A DNA stretch of 64,000 bases, taken from contig BROE01000005.1 of the NCBI GenBank assembly GCA_036571765.1, positions 5,090,944 to 5,154,943 of the forward strand. Direction: 5' to 3'. The notes under the pieces were generated by a model, which saw only the letters and a program-made list of their open reading frames with translations, was not told where the DNA came from and searched no databases. Source of the stretch: Plecoglossus altivelis. Lineage: Eukaryota; Chordata; Actinopteri; Osmeriformes; Plecoglossidae. A program made the position numbers and the translations under genes. Positions 60,601 through 64,000 of the stretch are shown piece by piece; within the stretch, counting starts at the first letter, position 1; each line of letters begins with the position of its first letter.

Positions 60601-63600
60601 GGGCTGGGGTGTGTAGCAGGGCTGGGGTGTGTAGCAGGACTGGGGTGTGTAGCAGGACTGGGGTGTGTAGCAGGACTGGGGTGTGTAGCAGGGCTGGGTG
60701 CTTAGCAGGGCTGGGGTGTGTAGCAGGACTGGGGTGTGTAGCAGGACTGGGGTGTGTAGCCCAGGCTGGAGGATGTAGTAAACAGACTGGGGTGTGTAGC
60801 AGGTGTGGGGTTGTGTAGCAGGTGGGTGTTAGCAGGCTGGCGTGTGTAGCAGGACTGGGGTGTGTAGCAGGGCTGGGGTGTGTAGCAGGGCTGGGGTGTG
60901 TAGCAGGGCTGGGGTGTGTAGCAGGACTGGGGTGTGTAGCAGGACTGGGTGTGTAACAGAGGCTGGGGGTTGTAGCAGGTGGGTGCTATGCAGGGCTGGT
61001 GTGTAGCAGGATGGGGTTGAGGGGGCTGGGGACTGGGGTTGTGTAGCAGGGTGGGGTGTGTGCAGGTGGGGTGTTGTAGCAGGGCTGGGGTGTGTAGCAG
61101 GACTGGGGGGTGTAGCAGGACTGGGGGGTGTAGCAGGACTGGGGCGTGGTAGCAGGGTGGGGGTGGGGTTGGTAGCAGGCTGGGGTGTGTAGCAGGACTA
61201 GGGGGTGGTAGCTGCAGGGGGGGTGTGTGCTGGGGTGTGTAGCAGGGCTGGGGTGTGTAGCAGGGCTGGGGTGTGTAGCAGGACTGGGGTGTGTAGCAGG
61301 ACTGGGGTGCAGCTTGCGTGATGATTGAAGGGTTTTGGGCAGCAGGTCAGAGCTAGTCGTTAGGAGGGGGTGGGGGATTGAAAGCTTTGGATAGAGTTCA
61401 AAACAAGATATATAGGCTACTGTGGTAGAGTGGAGTTTACCAGCGGGGGGTAGGATGAGGTTTACCAGGTGGGGTCGGATAGAGTTTACCAGCTGGGGTA
61501 GGGTAGAATTTACCAGGTGAGGGAAGAGTTTACCAGCAGGGGGGTAAAGTTTAGCAGCAGGGGGGGTTTAGTGTAGCAGCTCGGGGTAGGGTACAATACA
61601 TCATCCTGGGTGTGCACAAGATGAAGGACAGTCAATGAGTTGACTAGATGTGATCATGCAAAAACAGAGAGGCAGGGACAGGTAGAGTATTAAGGATGAT
61701 TATTGTGATAGCATTCTAAGAAGCCCAAGCGTGAGTCATTAGCTGAACAACACCAACATGCTCACAGCTCCCAGATCCCCACTCACTGCATTAAGACTCA
61801 TGCGTGTCAAAACAGAGACGCAGGGAGCGTGATCAAGCCAACGTGAAGACGCATGAAAATGCAAACAGCCAGACACGGTGATAATCCCACAGTGGCACAG
61901 ATGGACTGGAGACACGGCAGGAAAACCAGGCAAGATATGGACACTGTGCATTAGCACCTTCAGCATGGCAGATAGGAGGAGGAGAAGGAAGAAGAGAAGG
62001 AGGAGGATGAGGATGAGGAAGATGAGAAGGAGAATGAGGAAGATGAGGATGAGGATGAGAAGGAGAATGAGGAGGTAAGCAGTCCAAGTAGTAGGGAGCG
62101 AGGAAGCTGGCAGGACAGACAGCACCCTAACGCAGTGGCAACGACAGCATCAGCGACAGGTGGGCGTGGCTTAGCATAAGGGGGAAGAGGGGTGAGGGGG
62201 TTGGGGGGGGGGGCGTTTCTACCTGCTTTACCACTGTTGCCATGTGGGTGGGGCCAGGGGAGGGGCTGAGGCCCAGCTGAGCCTCAGATACGAGGCCGTC
62301 ATGGCCTGAGGGGGCCTGATCAGCGGTGCCGCTGCTGACGATTACAGACGCCGGCACGCCCACAGAGGGGGCGGAGTCATTCTCGCTTTGTTGGCGCTGG
62401 TCCTGACATGAGTATAATTACCAGCGCAGGGGAGGGGGGGGGGTAAAATAGTAAACCAGAGAGGTCAAACCAGGACAAAACTCCGTGCAAGTTATCTTTC
62501 TTCATGTGCCAATGTTAACTGTTCATAGTCAGTGTAAACAAGCAGCGGAGGGGAACACACTGACCTGTTGCAGGAACATTTGCAGGGACTCTTGGCTCAG
62601 GATCATGCTGGAGCCTTGGGGAGTAAACAGCACCCTGCCAGGGCTGTGCTGGGCCTGGCCCAGCCCCACGGCGCTCACCGACGACGTGGACACGGACAAG
62701 GACGGAGAGGACGAGGAGGGGGCCGAGACGGCAGCCACGGCGGAGGGCGCCGTCTGCATGGTGAGGATGGAGGCCTGGGTGCTGTGCTGGCCGGGGTGTG
62801 CCGCCTGCTCCGTGGTGCTACCCAGCACGGTGATGCTCTCCCCAGGCTGGCCTTGGGCCATGACGGCCGCGCCACTGCTGCTAGGGACTCCCCCCGCCTG
62901 GGGCTGCAGGGCCGGCTGCAGGCTGACGGCCGGGCTTAGGCCCTCCACCTGGCTCAGCATGGCCAGGGAGTTCTGGATGGGCATGCCCTGGATAACAGTC
63001 TGAGCGTGGCCCGTGACGGGGTGAGTCTGCGTCTGGGTCTGGGCGATCGTGACGGGCATCTGGAAGAGCGTGGGGTGGCCCATCTGGCCAGGCTGCAGCT
63101 GGATGTGTCCGGAGAGGATGTGGGCGGCCCCGGGGTGCCCCTGAGAGGCTAACACCTGGCTCAAGTTGATGTTCTGGTTGGCAGCAAGGATCTGGTTGGC
63201 GATGAGCTGGCCTCCGGGCCCCTGGCTGGTAATGATGTGGCCCCCGGGGTGCTGGGTCAAGATCTGGCCCCCCGCCTGCAGCTGAGGCAGCAGGAACTGA
63301 TGGTTCTGACCCTGCAGAACAGTCTGGGACGGAATAACGATGCTACCCGATTGATTCAACAAGTGCACGCTGAGCGGCTTGCCTGACGTGTGGGTCCCTT
63401 GCTGCTTGAACAGGGTCTGTTGGAACTGGGGCCCCTGAGAACCAGCCTGCGCGCTCAGTACCACGTTGGAGCCAGGCTTGCCCGTCAGAAAGGCTACATT
63501 CTGAGCAGCGGAAACTGGGACTTGCTGCACCCCCAGAGCCTTGTTGGCATCGTTTTGCAGGGGATGGGGCACCGGTTGCTGCTGTTGCTGCTGCTGTTGC

Positions 63601-64000
63601 TGCTGCTTGAAGATTTTGGGTTGGATGGCTCCCCCTTGGGGGGGTTTGGGTTGGATGGGTGTTGGAGTGCGTTGGATGATCTGCATGATTTGGCCTTGCG
63701 CTTGTGCCTGGGGTCCGAGCCCCGCGCTCAGAGGGGTGCTGCCGAAGCCCACCAGGCCGGCAGGCGTCGTCAGAGTGCTGCTGCTGCTGTTTGTGCTGCT
63801 GACGCACACGGCAGGTCCGTTTAAAGCAGGAGATCCCAGAGTGGTTTTGCCCCCTTGGATCAAAAGTCCCCCTCCAGAGCTGAGGACGGAGCCTCCCAGC
63901 CCCGCCTGCGCCCCCACCCCGGCGGCCTCAGGCCCCGGCTGGTGCAGCTGGTAGCCTCCCATAGCTTTGGCCAGGATCGGCTGCCCAGACTGGTTTATAG
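54642..64000 (-). CDS. bicra: BRD4-interacting chromatin-remodelling complex-associated protein (GLTSCR1), 5' end outside window
   Basis: Defining subunit of the non-canonical BAF (GBAF) chromatin remodeller that binds BRD4 and BRD9. Minus-strand exons: 64000 (partial)-62565, 62402-62223, 59521-58910, 58787-58613, 58485-58388, 57874-57825, 57580-57432, 57249-57155, 57059-56957, 56445-54642. Junction phases agree throughout. The first part is Gln/Pro/Gly-rich, with a 10-Gln tract and glutamine-rich IQLQPGQMGHP-like text. The GLTSCR1 domain spans exons 57580-56957: MLEQLRRQQGSVLYPD, SFEDTLHRLLPYHLYQG, VDDEFESVSSQLLKRTQAM, PSAEMVMIDRMFIQEEK. The last exon has RPEEYVANSRMLE, TSKPPIKTYEARRRIGLKLK, an acidic run, a poly-His tract and DESLTDHLQSAIDSILNLQQ. 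The last exon as given needs a frame change at 56108-56112 (a G run, C on the sense strand). One missing base there would restore the expected reading. Human BICRA is also next to EHD2. Confidence 0.94.
57958..58277. repeat. 17-bp minisatellite in bicra intron
   Basis: About 18-19 copies of CCTGCCACGCCCCTAGG-type units with C/T and A/T variants, between bicra exons 58388 and 57874. A 25-base poly-G run follows at about 58318-58342. Confidence 0.94.
59895..61310. repeat. 18-bp G-rich minisatellite, about 1.4 kb, in bicra intron
   Basis: Roughly 75-80 copies of TGTGTAGCAGGACTGGGG with GGCTGGGG variants, more irregular in the middle (about 60940-61240). It fills much of the intron between bicra exons 62223 and 59521. 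The Cys-Ser-Arg-Thr-Gly frames on + are repeat translations. Confidence 0.96.
61435..61600. repeat. Degenerate G-rich minisatellite
   Basis: Five to seven imperfect copies of a unit of about 25-29 bases around GAGTTTACCAGCTGGGGTAGG. It lies in the same bicra intron as the 18-bp array but has a different unit. Confidence 0.75.
61975..62073. repeat. GAG/GAT-type purine repeat
   Basis: Short purine-rich run (GAGGA, GATGAG units) in the bicra intron. Its open frame (Arg/Met/Lys) is low complexity. Confidence 0.8.
63576..63605 (-). repeat. CAG/CAA repeat coding ten glutamines in bicra
   Basis: Ten glutamine codons (CAG with CAA interruptions) on the bicra sense strand, preceded by IFK and followed by PVPHP. 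Confidence 0.95.

Noticed and set aside
60276..60818. Repetitive Cys-Ser-Arg-Thr-Gly-Val frames
   Set aside because: Translations of the 18-bp minisatellite in a bicra intron, broken by unit-length changes.

Overview
This window is vertebrate nuclear DNA, most probably from a teleost fish. The coding exons are split by many short introns with GT/AG borders. Orthologs are clearly recognisable at protein level, microsatellites (CA, CT and GT) and minisatellites are dense, and a Rex3/RTE-like retroposon tail ending in GATG repeats lies in one intergenic gap. Two runs of N and one isolated N show that it comes from a draft assembly. There is no operon, CRISPR array or prokaryotic feature.

Layout, left to right: aplp2 (+, last five exons, 748-6573, with a long 3' UTR); st14/matriptase (+, 9188-17280, complete except for two damaged exons); a retroposon fragment (18245-18440); a PLA1A/pancreatic-lipase-family gene that has lost its catalytic serine (+, 18674-20967); dhx34 (+, 21395-27437); spred3 (-, 30012-34257); a proline-rich gene in the gametogenetin (ggn) position (+, 36114-39320); psmd8 (-, 40200-42273); ehd2 (-, 45011-49995, one intron interrupted by an N gap); and bicra/GLTSCR1 (-, 54642 to beyond 64000, 5' end outside the window).

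The genes do not form one pathway. They cover an APP-family membrane protein, a type II membrane serine protease, an RNA helicase of nonsense-mediated decay, a Ras/MAPK inhibitor, a proteasome lid subunit, a membrane-shaping dynamin-like ATPase and a BAF-complex subunit. Their order is informative. aplp2-st14 corresponds to human 11q24. dhx34, spred3, the ggn position, psmd8, ehd2 and bicra correspond to human 19q13, and spred3-ggn-psmd8 keeps the human gene order. That order is the main argument for the ggn call.

The items most worth checking are: the double-hit pseudo-lipase; a roughly 136-bp inverted copy of an st14 exon/intron junction inside the lipase gene; the fish gametogenetin candidate with its 9-residue repeat array; a 20-bp minisatellite that starts about ten bases from an ehd2 splice donor; and several probable assembly errors (bicra frameshift, st14 exon 3, st14 LDLRa3, and a false N gap at 35119).
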